Notes under the pieces: generated by a model
What the model saw: the letters and a program-made list of their open reading frames with translations, nothing else
What the model was told of the DNA's origin: nothing
Database searches by the model: none
Source of the DNA: Pseudomonadota bacterium
Lineage (GTDB): Bacteria; Pseudomonadota; Alphaproteobacteria; Rhizobiales; Xanthobacteraceae
Assembly (NCBI GenBank): GCA_018240595.1
Contig: JAFEFL010000063.1
Location: 108,701 to 172,700, forward strand
Reading direction: 5' to 3'
Length of the DNA stretch: 64,000 nucleotides
Position numbers and translations under genes: made by a program
Shown here: in pieces, positions 26,985 to 36,557 of the stretch
Numbering within the stretch: position 1 is the stretch's first letter
Layout: every line of letters starts with the position of its first letter

Positions 26985-27041
26985 GGCCACCGCAATCGCG
27001 CGGCCTCTATCTATCGCAGGACCATAAGGATTTGTCTGACC

Positions 27042-27695
27042 GTGGATGCATCGTCACCTAACGAACCAACGCGAATCGACCCGACGCAGCTCGACGCCGA
27101 TAAATGCTATCGCCTGCTCACCGGAATTGTCGTGCCCCGGCCGGTGGCCTGGGTCACCACCTTGTCGCCGACCGGCGGCGTCAATGTCGCGCCGTTCAGC
27201 GTCTTCACTTTCCTGTCGGCCAAACCGCCGATGCTGGGGTTCAGCGTCGGCCGCCGCGGCCGTACCTACAAGGACACCGCGCAGAACATTCTGCGCACCG
27301 AACAATATGTCATCCACATCGCCGACGGCGCGCTCATCGATGCCGTGCACGAAAGCTCCACCGAGTTTCCTGCCGACGTGAGCGAGGTCGATCATCTCAA
27401 GCTCGAGACCCTGCCGAGCGAGAAGGTCGCGCCGCCGCGCATCGCCGCCGCGCCGATCGCCATGGAATGCCGTCTTCGCCAATGCCTTGAATTCGGCGAG
27501 ACTCGCAACCGCTTCATCATCGGCGAGGTCGTGATGATCCACGCCCGCGCCGGCCTGATCGAGAACGGCAAGATCGACACCATGGCGCTCGATCCGCTGG
27601 TGCGCATCGCCGGCCCGAATTATGCCCGGCTGGGTGAAATCGTTACCAAGCGCTCGGTCTTTCAGGCGCCTAAAACGGTAGCCAAGGACGACTGA
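27042..27695 (+). CDS. Flavin reductase-like FMN-binding split-barrel protein
   Basis: A 217-residue protein of the flavin reductase-like (DIM6/NTAB) family: TGIVVPRPVAWVTTLSPTGGVNVAPFSVFTFLS, PPMLGFSVGRRGRTYKDTAQNIL and NRFIIGEVVMIHA. These bind FMN and often act as the reductase partner of a monooxygenase. No oxygenase is adjacent, so its partner is unknown. GTG start at 27042, 57 bases after pyrC on the same strand. Confidence 0.82.
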   Translation: MDASSPNEPTRIDPTQLDADKCYRLLTGIVVPRPVAWVTTLSPTGGVNVAPFSVFTFLSAKPPMLGFSVGRRGRTYKDTAQNILRTEQYVIHIADGALIDAVHESSTEFPADVSEVDHLKLETLPSEKVAPPRIAAAPIAMECRLRQCLEFGETRNRFIIGEVVMIHARAGLIENGKIDTMALDPLVRIAGPNYARLGEIVTKRSVFQAPKTVAKDD

Positions 27696-27857
27696 TCCGC
27701 GGCCCAATGGTTGCCCACGGGTGGGCCGGAACGAGCCGGACGATGGGCAATTTCAGCAACAACGCCGCCAACCCGCTTGGCGAATTGCGTTGGCGCCCGG
27801 TCTTGGCTACCAGACACGCGGGGCGGCGCGTGCCGCTCGACCAACAAGGCCAAGACC

Positions 27858-28730
27858 ATGACTGCCAAACTCGTCGACGGCATTGCCGTCGCCGCCAAGA
27901 TCCGCACTGAATTGAAGGAGCGCGCCAGTCGCCTGACCGCCGCCGGTCAGCAACCCGGCCTCGCCGTCATCATGGTCGGCAACAACCCGGCGTCCGCCGT
28001 CTATGTGCGCAACAAGATCCGGGCCTGCCACGAAGTCGGCATTCGCTCGTCACGCTTCGATTTTCCCGCCGACGTCGATCCCGCCGAAGTGCTGTCCTGC
28101 ATTCAGGGCCTCAACGCCGATCCGGCGGTCCACGGCATCCTCGTGCAACTACCGCTGCCGCCGCATTTCCCGATCCCGCTGCTGCTGCAAGCGATCTCGG
28201 CGGAGAAGGATGTCGACGGCTTCCATCTTTATAATGTCGGCGGCCTCGTCATCGGCGAGACCGTATTCCCGCCCTGCACGCCCTATGGCGTGGTCAAGCT
28301 GCTGGAACACGAGGTCGTCGAGATCGAAGGCAAGAACGTCGTGGTGGTCGGCGCCAGCAACATCGTCGGCAAGCCGATGGCGCTGATGCTGATGCAGCGC
28401 GAGGCGACGGTCTGCATCTGTCACGCCAAGACGCGTGACCTCGCTCAGTTCACCATCCTCGCCGACATCCTCGTGGTTGCCGCCGGCAAGCCGAACCTGA
28501 TCGTGCCGCAGATGGTGAAGACCGGCGCCGTCGTCATCGACGTCGGTATCAACCGCCTGCCCAACGGCAAACTGGTCGGCGACGTCGATTTCGCCGGCGT
28601 GTCGCAGAAGGCATCGCTGATCACGCCGGTGCCGGGCGGTGTTGGCCCGATGACCATCACCATGCTGCTCGCCAACACCATCGGCTCGGCCGAACGGCGG
28701 CTGGCGTCGGCGAACCGCACCGCCGCCTGA
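27858..28730 (+). CDS. folD: Methylenetetrahydrofolate dehydrogenase/cyclohydrolase
   Basis: A bifunctional folate enzyme of 290 residues. Conserved GNNPASAVYVRNKIRAC with the catalytic Lys, ILVQLPLPPH, KDVDGFHLYNVG, PCTPYGVVKLL, VVGASNIVGKPMA (NADP site) and TPVPGGVGPMTI. The ATG at 27858 was preferred to an upstream frame of low-complexity Arg-rich codons. The 162-base gap before it holds a short GC stem (GCCCAC/GTGGGC near 27713). Its stop lies six bases from the convergent ABC gene. Confidence 0.93.
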   Translation: MTAKLVDGIAVAAKIRTELKERASRLTAAGQQPGLAVIMVGNNPASAVYVRNKIRACHEVGIRSSRFDFPADVDPAEVLSCIQGLNADPAVHGILVQLPLPPHFPIPLLLQAISAEKDVDGFHLYNVGGLVIGETVFPPCTPYGVVKLLEHEVVEIEGKNVVVVGASNIVGKPMALMLMQREATVCICHAKTRDLAQFTILADILVVAAGKPNLIVPQMVKTGAVVIDVGINRLPNGKLVGDVDFAGVSQKASLITPVPGGVGPMTITMLLANTIGSAERRLASANRTAA

Positions 28731-28736
28731 GGCGCG

Positions 28737-29699
28737 CTACAGATTGTGGCAGGCGGCCAGCCTGTTGTCGGGAGCGATCGGCCGCAGCTCCGGCACCTCG
28801 ACACGGCAGCGATCGCTGACCAGCGGACAACGCGCGGCATAGGCGCAGCCAACCGGCCGATTGAGCTGGCTCGGCGGCTCACCGGTCTCGATGGCGCCTG
28901 CGATGCGCTGCGACGGATCCGGCTTCGGCACGGCCGCCATCAGCGCCCGCGTATAAGGATGCGCGGAGCGATCGACGATGCCCCGCGCATCCGATAGTTC
29001 GACGACGCGGCCCATATACATCACGGCGACGCGGTCGCTGATCTGACCGATGACACCGATGTCGTGCGAGATGAACAGCATCGACAATCCGAGCCGCTCG
29101 CGCAGGTCCATCATCAGGTTGAGCACCTGCGCCTGCACCGAGACATCGAGCGCGGACACCGGCTCGTCGGCGATGATCACCGCGGGCGCCGGCAGGATGG
29201 CGCGGGCAATGCCGGCGCGCTGGCGCTGGCCGCCGCTGAGTTCGTGCGGATAGCGGGCCGCGAAGGATGGCTCTAAGCCCACCGCGGTCAACGTTTCGGC
29301 GATGCGCGTCGCGCGGTCGGCGCGGTTCTTGAACACCTTGTTGATGTCGCCGGCCTCGGCCACCGAGTCGCCGATCGAGCGGCGCGGGTTGAGCGAGGCA
29401 TAGGGATCCTGGAACACCATGCGCAGATTGAGCCGCATATCGCGCAATGCCGAACCGCTGGCGGCGAGCACATCGGCGCCCTTGAAGCGGATCGCGCCGC
29501 CGTCGGGCTGCACCAGACGCACGATGGAGCGTCCGACAGTGGTCTTGCCGCAACCGGATTCACCGACGATGCCGAGGACCTCCCCGGCGCTAAGCGACAG
29601 CGACACGCCATCGACGGCCTTTAGGCTGTACTTGCGGCCCGAGCGCTTGACGCTGAACGAGGTTTTAAGGTCGCTGACCTGAAGGATCGGTTCGCTCAC
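28737..29699 (-). CDS. Oligo/dipeptide ABC transporter ATP-binding protein (OppF-like)
   Basis: ATPase of 320 residues: Walker A GESGCGKTTVGR, VFQDPYASLNPRRS, signature LSGGQRQRAGIARAI, Walker B VIIADEPVSALDVS, H-loop LFISHDIGV, and the C-terminal CAYAARCPLVSDRC Cys motif. The start is a GTG at 29699 overlapping the preceding stop by four bases (GTGA). Distal gene of the second Opp/Dpp operon. Confidence 0.9.
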   Translation of the reverse strand: MSEPILQVSDLKTSFSVKRSGRKYSLKAVDGVSLSLSAGEVLGIVGESGCGKTTVGRSIVRLVQPDGGAIRFKGADVLAASGSALRDMRLNLRMVFQDPYASLNPRRSIGDSVAEAGDINKVFKNRADRATRIAETLTAVGLEPSFAARYPHELSGGQRQRAGIARAILPAPAVIIADEPVSALDVSVQAQVLNLMMDLRERLGLSMLFISHDIGVIGQISDRVAVMYMGRVVELSDARGIVDRSAHPYTRALMAAVPKPDPSQRIAGAIETGEPPSQLNRPVGCAYAARCPLVSDRCRVEVPELRPIAPDNRLAACHNL

Positions 29700-30670
29700 A
29701 GCGCCCTCCCTGCTTGCAGCGGGAAGGCGCAGAGCGCTTCGTGGCCCTTGCCGAGCACCAGGCGTGGCGGCGTATTGACGAGACAAAGATCCTGCACCGC
29801 CGCGCAGCGCGGCGCGAACACGCAGCCGGTGCGGATCGCGCCCGGCCGCGGCGCCTGGCCGGAAATCGTCGGCAGCCGGCGGGCGCCGAGATTGCGCGCC
29901 GGCATGCAGTCCATCAGCCCGCGCGTGTAGTGATGGCGCGGCTCGCGGAACAGCGCGCCGACATCGGCGGTCTCGACGATGCGTCCGCCATACATGACGG
30001 CGACGCGATCAGCGAGTTGCGCGATCACGCCCATGTCGTGGGTGATGAACAGAATCGACATGTCGAGGCGGTTACACAGGTCGCGCAGCAGGCCGAGGAT
30101 CTGGATCTGGATGGTAACGTCGAGCGCCGTCGTCGGCTCGTCGGCGATCAGCACCTGCGGCCGGCAGGCCAGTGCGATGGCGATCATGATGCGCTGGCGC
30201 TGACCGCCCGACAATTGATGCGGATAGGCGGAGAGCTGCAGCGCCGCGTCCGGAATGCGCACCAGTTCGAGCAGTTCCTGCGCCCGCGCCCAGGCCGGAG
30301 CGCCGGAGATGCCGTCATGGACGCGCACCGCCTCGGCGATCTGGTCGCCGATGCGGCGGACCGGATTGAGCGACGTCATTGGCTCCTGAAAGATCATGGC
30401 GATGCAGCCGTGGCCGGCTTCGACCCGTTGCCACGGCTGCAAGGTCGTGACGTCGGCGCCGACCAGATCGATGCGGCCGTCGCGGATGCGCGGTCCGGGT
30501 TGCGGCAGCAGACCCATCACCGCCAGCGACGTCATGCTCTTGCCGCAGCCGGACTCGCCGACCAGGCCGAGGATCTCGCCCTTGCCGATATCGAACGACA
30601 CGCCGGAGACGATATCGACCGGCGCCGCGTCCGAACCGATGGAAACCGTGAGATCGCGCACCGACAGCAT
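29696..30670 (-). CDS. Oligo/dipeptide ABC transporter ATP-binding protein (OppD-like)
   Basis: ATPase of 324 residues: Walker A GESGCGKSMTSLAVM, AMIFQEPMTSLNPVR, signature LSGGQRQRIMIAIAL, Walker B VLIADEPTTALDVT, C-terminal CVFAPRCAAVQDLC. Starts three bases after the DppC-like stop. Confidence 0.9.
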   Translation of the reverse strand: MLSVRDLTVSIGSDAAPVDIVSGVSFDIGKGEILGLVGESGCGKSMTSLAVMGLLPQPGPRIRDGRIDLVGADVTTLQPWQRVEAGHGCIAMIFQEPMTSLNPVRRIGDQIAEAVRVHDGISGAPAWARAQELLELVRIPDAALQLSAYPHQLSGGQRQRIMIAIALACRPQVLIADEPTTALDVTIQIQILGLLRDLCNRLDMSILFITHDMGVIAQLADRVAVMYGGRIVETADVGALFREPRHHYTRGLMDCMPARNLGARRLPTISGQAPRPGAIRTGCVFAPRCAAVQDLCLVNTPPRLVLGKGHEALCAFPLQAGRAL

Positions 30671-30673
30671 CGC

Positions 30674-31534
30674 CTAGCCCTCGCCGCCGAAGGCATTGCG
30701 GAAGCGCGGATCGAGCCGGTCGCGCAGCGCGTCGCCGACCAAGTTCAGCGAGAACGCGGTCAGCACGATCATCATGCCGGGGAAAAACAGCAGCCACGGC
30801 GCGCGGGTGATGAAGGTGCGCGATTCCGCCAGCATGTTGCCCCAGCTCGGAATGTCCGGCGGCGCGCCGAGGCCGAGGAAATCGAGCGAGGCGGCACCTA
30901 ACTGGGCGAAGGCGAAGACAAAACTCGCTTGCACCAGAAGCGGCGAAATCAGGTTCGGCAGGATGTGCTTGATCACGAGCCACCAGGTGCCGGACCCCAT
31001 GCTGCGCGAAGCTTCGACATATGTCTCCGCGCGCAGCCGCAGCGCCAGGCCGTAGATGATCCGCGTCGTCGTCGTCATGTAGCCGGCGCCGATGGCGATG
31101 ATCGAATTGGCGACGCTGGGGCCGAGAATGACGATCAGCCCGAGCGCCAAGAGCAGCGACGGAAATGCCATCAGCACATCGACCATGCGCATCAGTACAT
31201 GGCCGAGCCGCGGGAACAGCGCCGACAGCACGCCGATCGGGATGCCGGTGATGAGCGCGAAGAACACCACGCCCGCGCCGATCAGCAGCGCCATGCGCGC
31301 CGAATAGATGGCGCGCGACAGGGTATCGCGGCCGAACTGGTCGGTGCCGAACCAGTGCACGGCGTCGGGCGGCATCAGACGCGAGATCGGGTCGATGGCA
31401 TAGGGGTTGTAGGGCGCCAGCCACGGCGCGAAGGCCGCGGCGATCACCATCGCCAGCAGTACGCAAAGCCCGATCAGCGCGATCGGCCGGGCGACGAACG
31501 GGGTGAGCCACAGGGCGATGCCGTCGCGGTTCAT
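30674..31534 (-). CDS. Oligo/dipeptide ABC transporter permease (OppC-like)
   Basis: Permease of 286 residues: HWFGTDQFGRDTLSRAIYSARM, YVEASRSMGSGTWWLVIKHILPN coupling loop and PDIPSWGNMLAE near the C-terminus. Overlaps the OppB-like stop by four bases. About six membrane helices. Confidence 0.9.
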   Translation of the reverse strand: MNRDGIALWLTPFVARPIALIGLCVLLAMVIAAAFAPWLAPYNPYAIDPISRLMPPDAVHWFGTDQFGRDTLSRAIYSARMALLIGAGVVFFALITGIPIGVLSALFPRLGHVLMRMVDVLMAFPSLLLALGLIVILGPSVANSIIAIGAGYMTTTTRIIYGLALRLRAETYVEASRSMGSGTWWLVIKHILPNLISPLLVQASFVFAFAQLGAASLDFLGLGAPPDIPSWGNMLAESRTFITRAPWLLFFPGMMIVLTAFSLNLVGDALRDRLDPRFRNAFGGEG

Positions 31535-32475
31535 TGCAGTTCCACCCGCGGATCGAGGAGGCGGTAGGCAAGATCGACGAGCAGGTTGATCAAGAGATAG
31601 AGCACGACGATGACCAGAATGATGCCCTGGATCACCGGATAATCGCGGCGCAGGATCGACTGCACGACGAGGCGGCCAATGCCCGGCAGCGCGAACACCG
31701 TTTCGGTGACCACGGCTTCCGACATCAGCGCCGCGAAGGTGAAGCCGAAGGCCGACACCACGGTGAGCAGAGCGTTGCGCAGGATATGCCGGCGCACCAC
31801 CTGCCAGGGCCGGATGCCCTTGGCGCGCGCGGTGCGTACATAATCCTCGCGCGCGACGTCGAGCATGCTGGCGCGCGTCAGGCGCAGGATCAGCGCTGCG
31901 TTCGGCGCCGCCAGAGTGAGGCTGGGCAGCAGCAGATAGCGCAGGTTGCCGGGGCCGCCCTCGAAGATCGACGGATAGCCCGAGCTCGGCAGCCAGCCCA
32001 GCGTCGCGGCGAAGATCAGGATCAGATAGAGCCCAACCCAGAAGGTCGGCACCGAGGCGAAGAACATGGCGACGCCGGACAGGCCCTGATCGAGCCAGGT
32101 GCCGTGGCGCACCGCGGCGATGGTGCCGATCGGCACGCCGATCAGCACCACCCAGATCATTGTCATGCTTGCGAGCAGGATGCTGGTCTCGGCGCCGTCG
32201 GCGATCACTCGCGTTACCGGCGCCTGGAAGAAGATCGATTGACCGAGGTCGCCGCGGAGCGCGTGACCCGCCCAGGTCAGATACTGCAGGACGATCGGCT
32301 CATCGAGACCGAGTTCGTGGCGCAGCCGGTCGATCTGGTCCGGCGTCGCGGTGTCGCCGAGCAGCACGTAGATCGGATCGCCAGGGATGACGTGAATGAA
32401 AGCGAAGATGATCACCGACGCCGCCCACAGCGTCACCAGCGCCGCGCCCGCCCGCTTCAGTGCATATGACCACAT
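31531..32475 (-). CDS. Oligo/dipeptide ABC transporter permease (OppB-like)
   Basis: Permease of 314 residues: MWSYALKRAGAALVTLWAAS, VIPGDPIYVLLGDTATPDQI, the periplasmic LGLDEPIVLQYLTWAGH segment and the EDYVRTARAKGIRPWQVVRRHILRNA coupling loop. Lies after an 89-base gap from the binding-protein gene that holds a long hairpin. Confidence 0.9.
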   Translation of the reverse strand: MWSYALKRAGAALVTLWAASVIIFAFIHVIPGDPIYVLLGDTATPDQIDRLRHELGLDEPIVLQYLTWAGHALRGDLGQSIFFQAPVTRVIADGAETSILLASMTMIWVVLIGVPIGTIAAVRHGTWLDQGLSGVAMFFASVPTFWVGLYLILIFAATLGWLPSSGYPSIFEGGPGNLRYLLLPSLTLAAPNAALILRLTRASMLDVAREDYVRTARAKGIRPWQVVRRHILRNALLTVVSAFGFTFAALMSEAVVTETVFALPGIGRLVVQSILRRDYPVIQGIILVIVVLYLLINLLVDLAYRLLDPRVELQ

Positions 32476-32510
32476 TCAAACCTGCCGGGTGAGCCGCGAC
32501 GGCCATGCGA

Positions 32511-32548
32511 GCGGCAGTTCAGGCGCTTCGCGAGGCCTGAACCGCCGC
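32511..32548 (-). other. Long stem-loop between the binding protein and permease genes
   Basis: GCGGCAGTTCAGGC (32511-32524) and GCCTGAACCGCCGC (32535-32548) form a 14-bp stem with one mismatch and a 10-base loop, 17 bases after the binding-protein stop. No T-run follows, so mRNA protection or partial termination is more likely than full termination. Confidence 0.6.
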
Positions 32549-32564
32549 AGTCGGCAACCGACGC

Positions 32565-34106
32565 CTACTTCGTGGACACGTTCCAGAAAGCGGGGCCGTT
32601 CGGATTGAGGTCCTTCAGCTTCGGCGAGGCGATGTCGTAGGTGTAGGCATCGCCAACCTTCATCACCGGCACCTGCTCGTAGATCAGCGCCTGGATCTTG
32701 TCCCAGGTAGCCTTTCGCGCGGCCTGATCGGACGAGTTGACCAGCTCGGCGCGCAGCTTCTGGATTTCCGGCGTATCCCACCAGCCCGGATAGCTGGCGT
32801 TGAGGAAGGTGAAAAGGATCGGGTCGGGGAAGAACGAGTGGTGGGTGACGAAGATGTCCCACTGCTCGGGCTGGCCGCGCATCTTCAGGAGCGTCGCCCA
32901 GTCGACCACGTTCATCTGCACGTTGATGCCGGCGTCCGCCAGTTGCTTGGTGAACACGGCGGCTTCGTCATAATGCGCCTGGTAGTTGGTCGAGACCATG
33001 AGGCGGATCGGCTGGCCGGTGTAGCCGGCTTCCTTCGCCATCTCCTTGGCCTTCTTGGCGTCGTGCGGGCTGTAGGCCTCGATGCCCGCGGTCGAGTACC
33101 ACGGCGTACCCTTGGGCACGATCGAGCCTTCGGCCTTCCACAGATCCTGCGGACCGAAAGCGACGCGCAACGCCTGCGACTTGTCGAGCGCGGTCTGGAT
33201 CGCCCGGCGCAGCTTGTAATTGTCCTTCAGGATGCCGTCCTTCGAGTTCATGAAGAACAGGCCGAAGATCGGAGCATTGGTCCGCTGCACCTGGACCGAC
33301 TTGTCCTTGCTCAGCGAGTCGTAGAGATCGCCCGAGATCATCTCCGCGTAATCGTAGTCGCCGGCCTGCACGCCGCTGACGCGAGTGCCGACATCCGGCA
33401 CCGGAATGAAGCGGATGGTGTCGAAGTTGGCGACGCGGGCGCCAGCAAAGCCATCGCCTTTTTCCTTGCGCGGCTTGTAGCCGGCGAACTTCTCCAGCTC
33501 GACATAACGGTTCGGCCGCCATTCCTTGAACTTATACGGCCCGGTGCCGATGTAATCCTTCTGCTCGATCGGCTGACCGGTCGCCTTCGAGGCGATTTCC
33601 TCCGGCCAGATCACGAGACCGCCATTGACGTCCGACAGCAGGTTCTTCCAGGCGCCGTTCGGCGACGACAGCTTCAGCGTCACTTCGTATTTGCCGGTGG
33701 CTTCCACCGAGGTGGCGCTGCCCATCAAGAGCTTGCCGCGGGCGCCGAATTTGCCCCAGCGCTCCATCGACGCGACGACATCCTTGGCGGTCATTTCCTT
33801 GCCGTTATGGAATTGCACGCCTTCGCGCAGCTTGATGACGATGGTCTTGCCGCCATCCTCGACCTTATCGCTGTCGGCCAGCATAGGCTGCGACGCATAG
33901 TGCGAATCCCAGGCGTATAGGGTCTCGAACATGTGACGGCCGATCGTGGTCGCGACGTCGGCCGTGGTCACCATGGTATCCAGCGGCGGCGGTTCGCCGA
34001 TGGTGGCTTCGCGCAGCATGCCCGCGGCGCTGGCCTGGGCATTCAGAAACAATGCCGTGACGATGGCTACGGCGCCCCGCGCCAAAAGCCCTAATCCGGA
34101 TTTCAT
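32565..34106 (-). CDS. Family 5 extracellular solute-binding protein
   Basis: Periplasmic SBP_bac_5 protein of 513 residues. Signal peptide MKSGLGLLARGAVAIVTALF with an ASA-AG cleavage region. Landmarks: DVATTIGRHMFETLYAW, IKLREGVQFHNGKEMTAKDVVASM, YIGTGPYKFKEWRPN. The ATG at 34106 has AGGGGAGG six bases upstream; the ATG at 34112 would abut that site. First gene of the operon, divergent from the RpiR regulator. The ligand is unknown; the linked hydrolase suggests an N-acyl or amide compound. Confidence 0.87.
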   Translation of the reverse strand: MKSGLGLLARGAVAIVTALFLNAQASAAGMLREATIGEPPPLDTMVTTADVATTIGRHMFETLYAWDSHYASQPMLADSDKVEDGGKTIVIKLREGVQFHNGKEMTAKDVVASMERWGKFGARGKLLMGSATSVEATGKYEVTLKLSSPNGAWKNLLSDVNGGLVIWPEEIASKATGQPIEQKDYIGTGPYKFKEWRPNRYVELEKFAGYKPRKEKGDGFAGARVANFDTIRFIPVPDVGTRVSGVQAGDYDYAEMISGDLYDSLSKDKSVQVQRTNAPIFGLFFMNSKDGILKDNYKLRRAIQTALDKSQALRVAFGPQDLWKAEGSIVPKGTPWYSTAGIEAYSPHDAKKAKEMAKEAGYTGQPIRLMVSTNYQAHYDEAAVFTKQLADAGINVQMNVVDWATLLKMRGQPEQWDIFVTHHSFFPDPILFTFLNASYPGWWDTPEIQKLRAELVNSSDQAARKATWDKIQALIYEQVPVMKVGDAYTYDIASPKLKDLNPNGPAFWNVSTK

Positions 34107-34211
34107 GGTCATCCTCCCCTTTGCGGAACGCTACAAGCCGGCTTCGCTGTCTCATTCCCGGCCCGAGGTGGCCCCGGCGCCGGTTGTTTCCACCATCATT
34201 ATGATCCTTTG

Positions 34212-34310
34212 TTTGAAAGTTACATACAGTCTGTGGTAAAGTTCAAGGCCAAAATCGAGGAAAGCCGCCAGTTTTGCGTTGCGGTGGCCCGCGATTGAAA
34301 CTTTATTACA
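34212..34310. promoter_or_regulatory. Repeated TTGAAA-type motif in the RpiR divergent promoter
   Basis: Three related elements lie between the binding-protein gene and rpiR: TTTGAAAGTTA (34212-34222), the complement of TTGAACTTTACC (34235-34246) and ATTGAAACTTTATTACA (34294-34310). RpiR regulators often bind TGAA-containing imperfect palindromes. The assignment is by position and resemblance only. Confidence 0.4.
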
Positions 34311-34344
34311 AACGCTGCTGCTGGCTTCCGGAAGGAACAAGGCC

Positions 34345-35352
34345 GTGGTTCGACAGGCGAAAAGGCAGGCGATGGCACGATCGGCAAAGCAACTGCAACG
34401 GACGAGCGGCGTGCCCAAGTCATCGGCTAAGGCTGCTGCGGCGGCAAAGGCCGCGCCGGCCAGCGACGGCTTCGGCGCCGGCGACATCGTCTCGGTCATC
34501 CGGCAGATCGGACCGACGCTGAGCCCATCCGAGCAGCGCGTCGCCACGGCGTTGCTTGCCGATGTCGATTTCGCCGTGCATTCGAGCAATGCCGAGCTCG
34601 CCCGCCGCGCCGGCGTCAGCGAACCGACGGTGACACGCTTCAGCCGCTCGGTCGGCTGCCGCGGCGTACGCGAGCTCAAGGTCAAGCTGGCGCAGGCCAT
34701 GGCGGTCGGCCGCATCTATCTCGAACTGCCGCCGCATGTCGGCACCGATCTGGCGCGGCCGGCGCTGTGGCGCTCGGTATTTCAGGAGATCCGCAACGCC
34801 ATCAACATCGTCGAGCAGCAGTTGCAGAAGGACGATGTCGAGAAGGCGGCCGAAGCGATCGCCCGCTGCGCGAAACTCGCCGCCTTCGGTGTCGGCGGCG
34901 GTTCGACGGTGGCGGTCGCCGAAATCGAGAACCGGTTTTTCCGCCTCGGCATCGCCGTCAACCATTCGTCCGATCCGCGGCTGATGCGCATGATCGCGGC
35001 GACGCTCGGCCGCGGCGATGTCGTGCTCGCGGTTTCGACCAGCGGCAACATGACCGAGGTCATCGAAGCCGCCAAGGTCGCCAAGCAATATGGCGCGACC
35101 ATCATCGCCATCACCAGGCCGCAGAGCCGGCTCGCCGCCGTCGCCGATATCGCGCTCGGCTTTCACGTGCCGGAGGCGCCGGACGCACTCAAGCCGACGG
35201 CGTCGCGGTTTGCCTTGCTCGCGGCCATCGACCTACTCGCGACCTCGACCGCCTATCTCAAGCCCCGCGAAGCCCAGGAGCGCATGCGGCGCATCAAGTT
35301 CGAATTGATGAAGGCCACCAATGAAGACGCCGACGGCCCGCTCGGCGATTGA
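34345..35352 (+). CDS. RpiR-family (MurR/RpiR) transcriptional regulator with SIS domain
   Basis: About 335 residues. A low-complexity Ala/Lys-rich leader (residues 1-45) is followed by the RpiR HTH: LSPSEQRVATALLADVDF, NAELARRAGVSEPTVTRFSRSVGCRGVRELK. The SIS sugar-phosphate-binding domain has FGVGGGSTVAVAEIENRFFRLG, DVVLAVSTSGNMTEVIEAA and IITRPQSRLA-like segments (AITRPQSRLAAVAD). The start is probably the GTG at 34345 (GGAAGGAAC upstream) or the ATG at 34372. Divergent from the Opp-type operon and 56 bases before the hydrolase gene on the same strand, so it probably regulates both. Confidence 0.85.
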   Translation: MVRQAKRQAMARSAKQLQRTSGVPKSSAKAAAAAKAAPASDGFGAGDIVSVIRQIGPTLSPSEQRVATALLADVDFAVHSSNAELARRAGVSEPTVTRFSRSVGCRGVRELKVKLAQAMAVGRIYLELPPHVGTDLARPALWRSVFQEIRNAINIVEQQLQKDDVEKAAEAIARCAKLAAFGVGGGSTVAVAEIENRFFRLGIAVNHSSDPRLMRMIAATLGRGDVVLAVSTSGNMTEVIEAAKVAKQYGATIIAITRPQSRLAAVADIALGFHVPEAPDALKPTASRFALLAAIDLLATSTAYLKPREAQERMRRIKFELMKATNEDADGPLGD

Positions 35353-35408
35353 CGCGGCCGGACATCCGGACGGCTCATCCCCAACTCACGCAACCAGGAC
35401 GACACGAC

Positions 35409-36557
35409 ATGACCTATGACCTGATCCTCAAAGGGGGCCGCGTGATCGACCCGGCGCAGGGCATGGATGCCGTGGCCGATGTGGCTTTCGCCGGCGGCAA
35501 GGTCGCAGCCATCGAACCGAATATTGCCGCGACCAGTGGCGCCGACGTCCGCGACGTCGGCGGACGGATCGTGGCGCCCGGCTTCATCGATCTGCACACA
35601 CACGTCTATTGGGGCGGCACGTCGCTCGGCGTCGACCCGGGCGATTTCGCGAGGCGCAGCGGCGTCACCACGCTGATCGATGCCGGCAGCGCCGGACCCG
35701 GCAATTTCAAGGGCTTCCTCAAGCACGTCATCGAACCGAGCGCGCCGCGCATCCTCGCCTATATCCATGTGTCGTTCGCCGGCATCTTCGCCTTCTCGAA
35801 GCGCATCATGGTCGGCGAAAGCAGCGACATGCGGCTGATGAGCCCGGCCGATGCGGTCGAGGTCGCCAACGCAAACCGCGACACCATTGTCGGCATCAAA
35901 GTGCGCGTCGGCCGCAACGCCAGCGGCGCCTCCGGCATCGCGCCGCTCGACATCGCCGTGCAGGTCGCCGAGGAGCTGTCGATGCCGCTGATGGTGCACA
36001 TCGATGAGCCGCCGCCGACCTATGAGGACGTCCTGGTGCGGCTGCGCCCTGGCGATACGCTGACGCACTGTTTCCGCCCCTTCCCCAATTCGCCGATCAC
36101 CGGGCAAGGCGCGGTCAAGACCGCGGTACTCGAGGCGCGCAAGCGCGGCGTATTGTTCGACGTCGGCCACGGCATGGGCTCGTTCTCGTTCAAGGTGGCG
36201 CGCGCCATGCTGGATGCCGGCTTCATGCCGGACACGATCTCGTCGGACGTCCACAGCCTCAACCTGGAAGGGCCGGTGTTCGACCAGGCCACGACGCTGT
36301 CGAAGTTCCTCTGCCTTGGCACGCCACTGACCGATGTCATCCGCGCCACGACGGCGAATGTCGCCGCCGCCATCCGCCGGCCCGAGCTCGGCACCTTGCG
36401 CCCTGGCTCGGCCGGCGACGCCACGATCTTCACGGTCGGCGAAGGCAGCTTTCCCTATACCGATTCGACCGGCGAGAAGATGAACGGCAACAAGCGCATC
36501 TTGGTCGAAGGCATCGCCCTGCGCGGCCACTGGTGGCATCCGGCTGGCAACCGCTAG
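35409..36557 (+). CDS. Amidohydrolase/deacetylase-family metallohydrolase
   Basis: A 382-residue amidohydrolase-superfamily enzyme related to dihydroorotase/N-acyl deacetylases (Atu3266-like group). A beta-sandwich domain flanks the barrel: YDLILKGGRVIDPAQGM at the start and RPGSAGDATIFTV at the end. Metal ligands: APGFIDLHTHVYWGG (HxH), VGIKVRVGR (likely carboxylated Lys), PLMVHIDEPP, LTHCFRP and the terminal Asp in TISSDVHSLN. Members act on N-acetyl or O-acetyl amino acids. Start chosen at the ATG at 35409, as the frame before it overlaps rpiR. Linked to rpiR and a peptide-type importer, so it likely deacylates the imported compound. Confidence 0.8.
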   Translation: MTYDLILKGGRVIDPAQGMDAVADVAFAGGKVAAIEPNIAATSGADVRDVGGRIVAPGFIDLHTHVYWGGTSLGVDPGDFARRSGVTTLIDAGSAGPGNFKGFLKHVIEPSAPRILAYIHVSFAGIFAFSKRIMVGESSDMRLMSPADAVEVANANRDTIVGIKVRVGRNASGASGIAPLDIAVQVAEELSMPLMVHIDEPPPTYEDVLVRLRPGDTLTHCFRPFPNSPITGQGAVKTAVLEARKRGVLFDVGHGMGSFSFKVARAMLDAGFMPDTISSDVHSLNLEGPVFDQATTLSKFLCLGTPLTDVIRATTANVAAAIRRPELGTLRPGSAGDATIFTVGEGSFPYTDSTGEKMNGNKRILVEGIALRGHWWHPAGNR

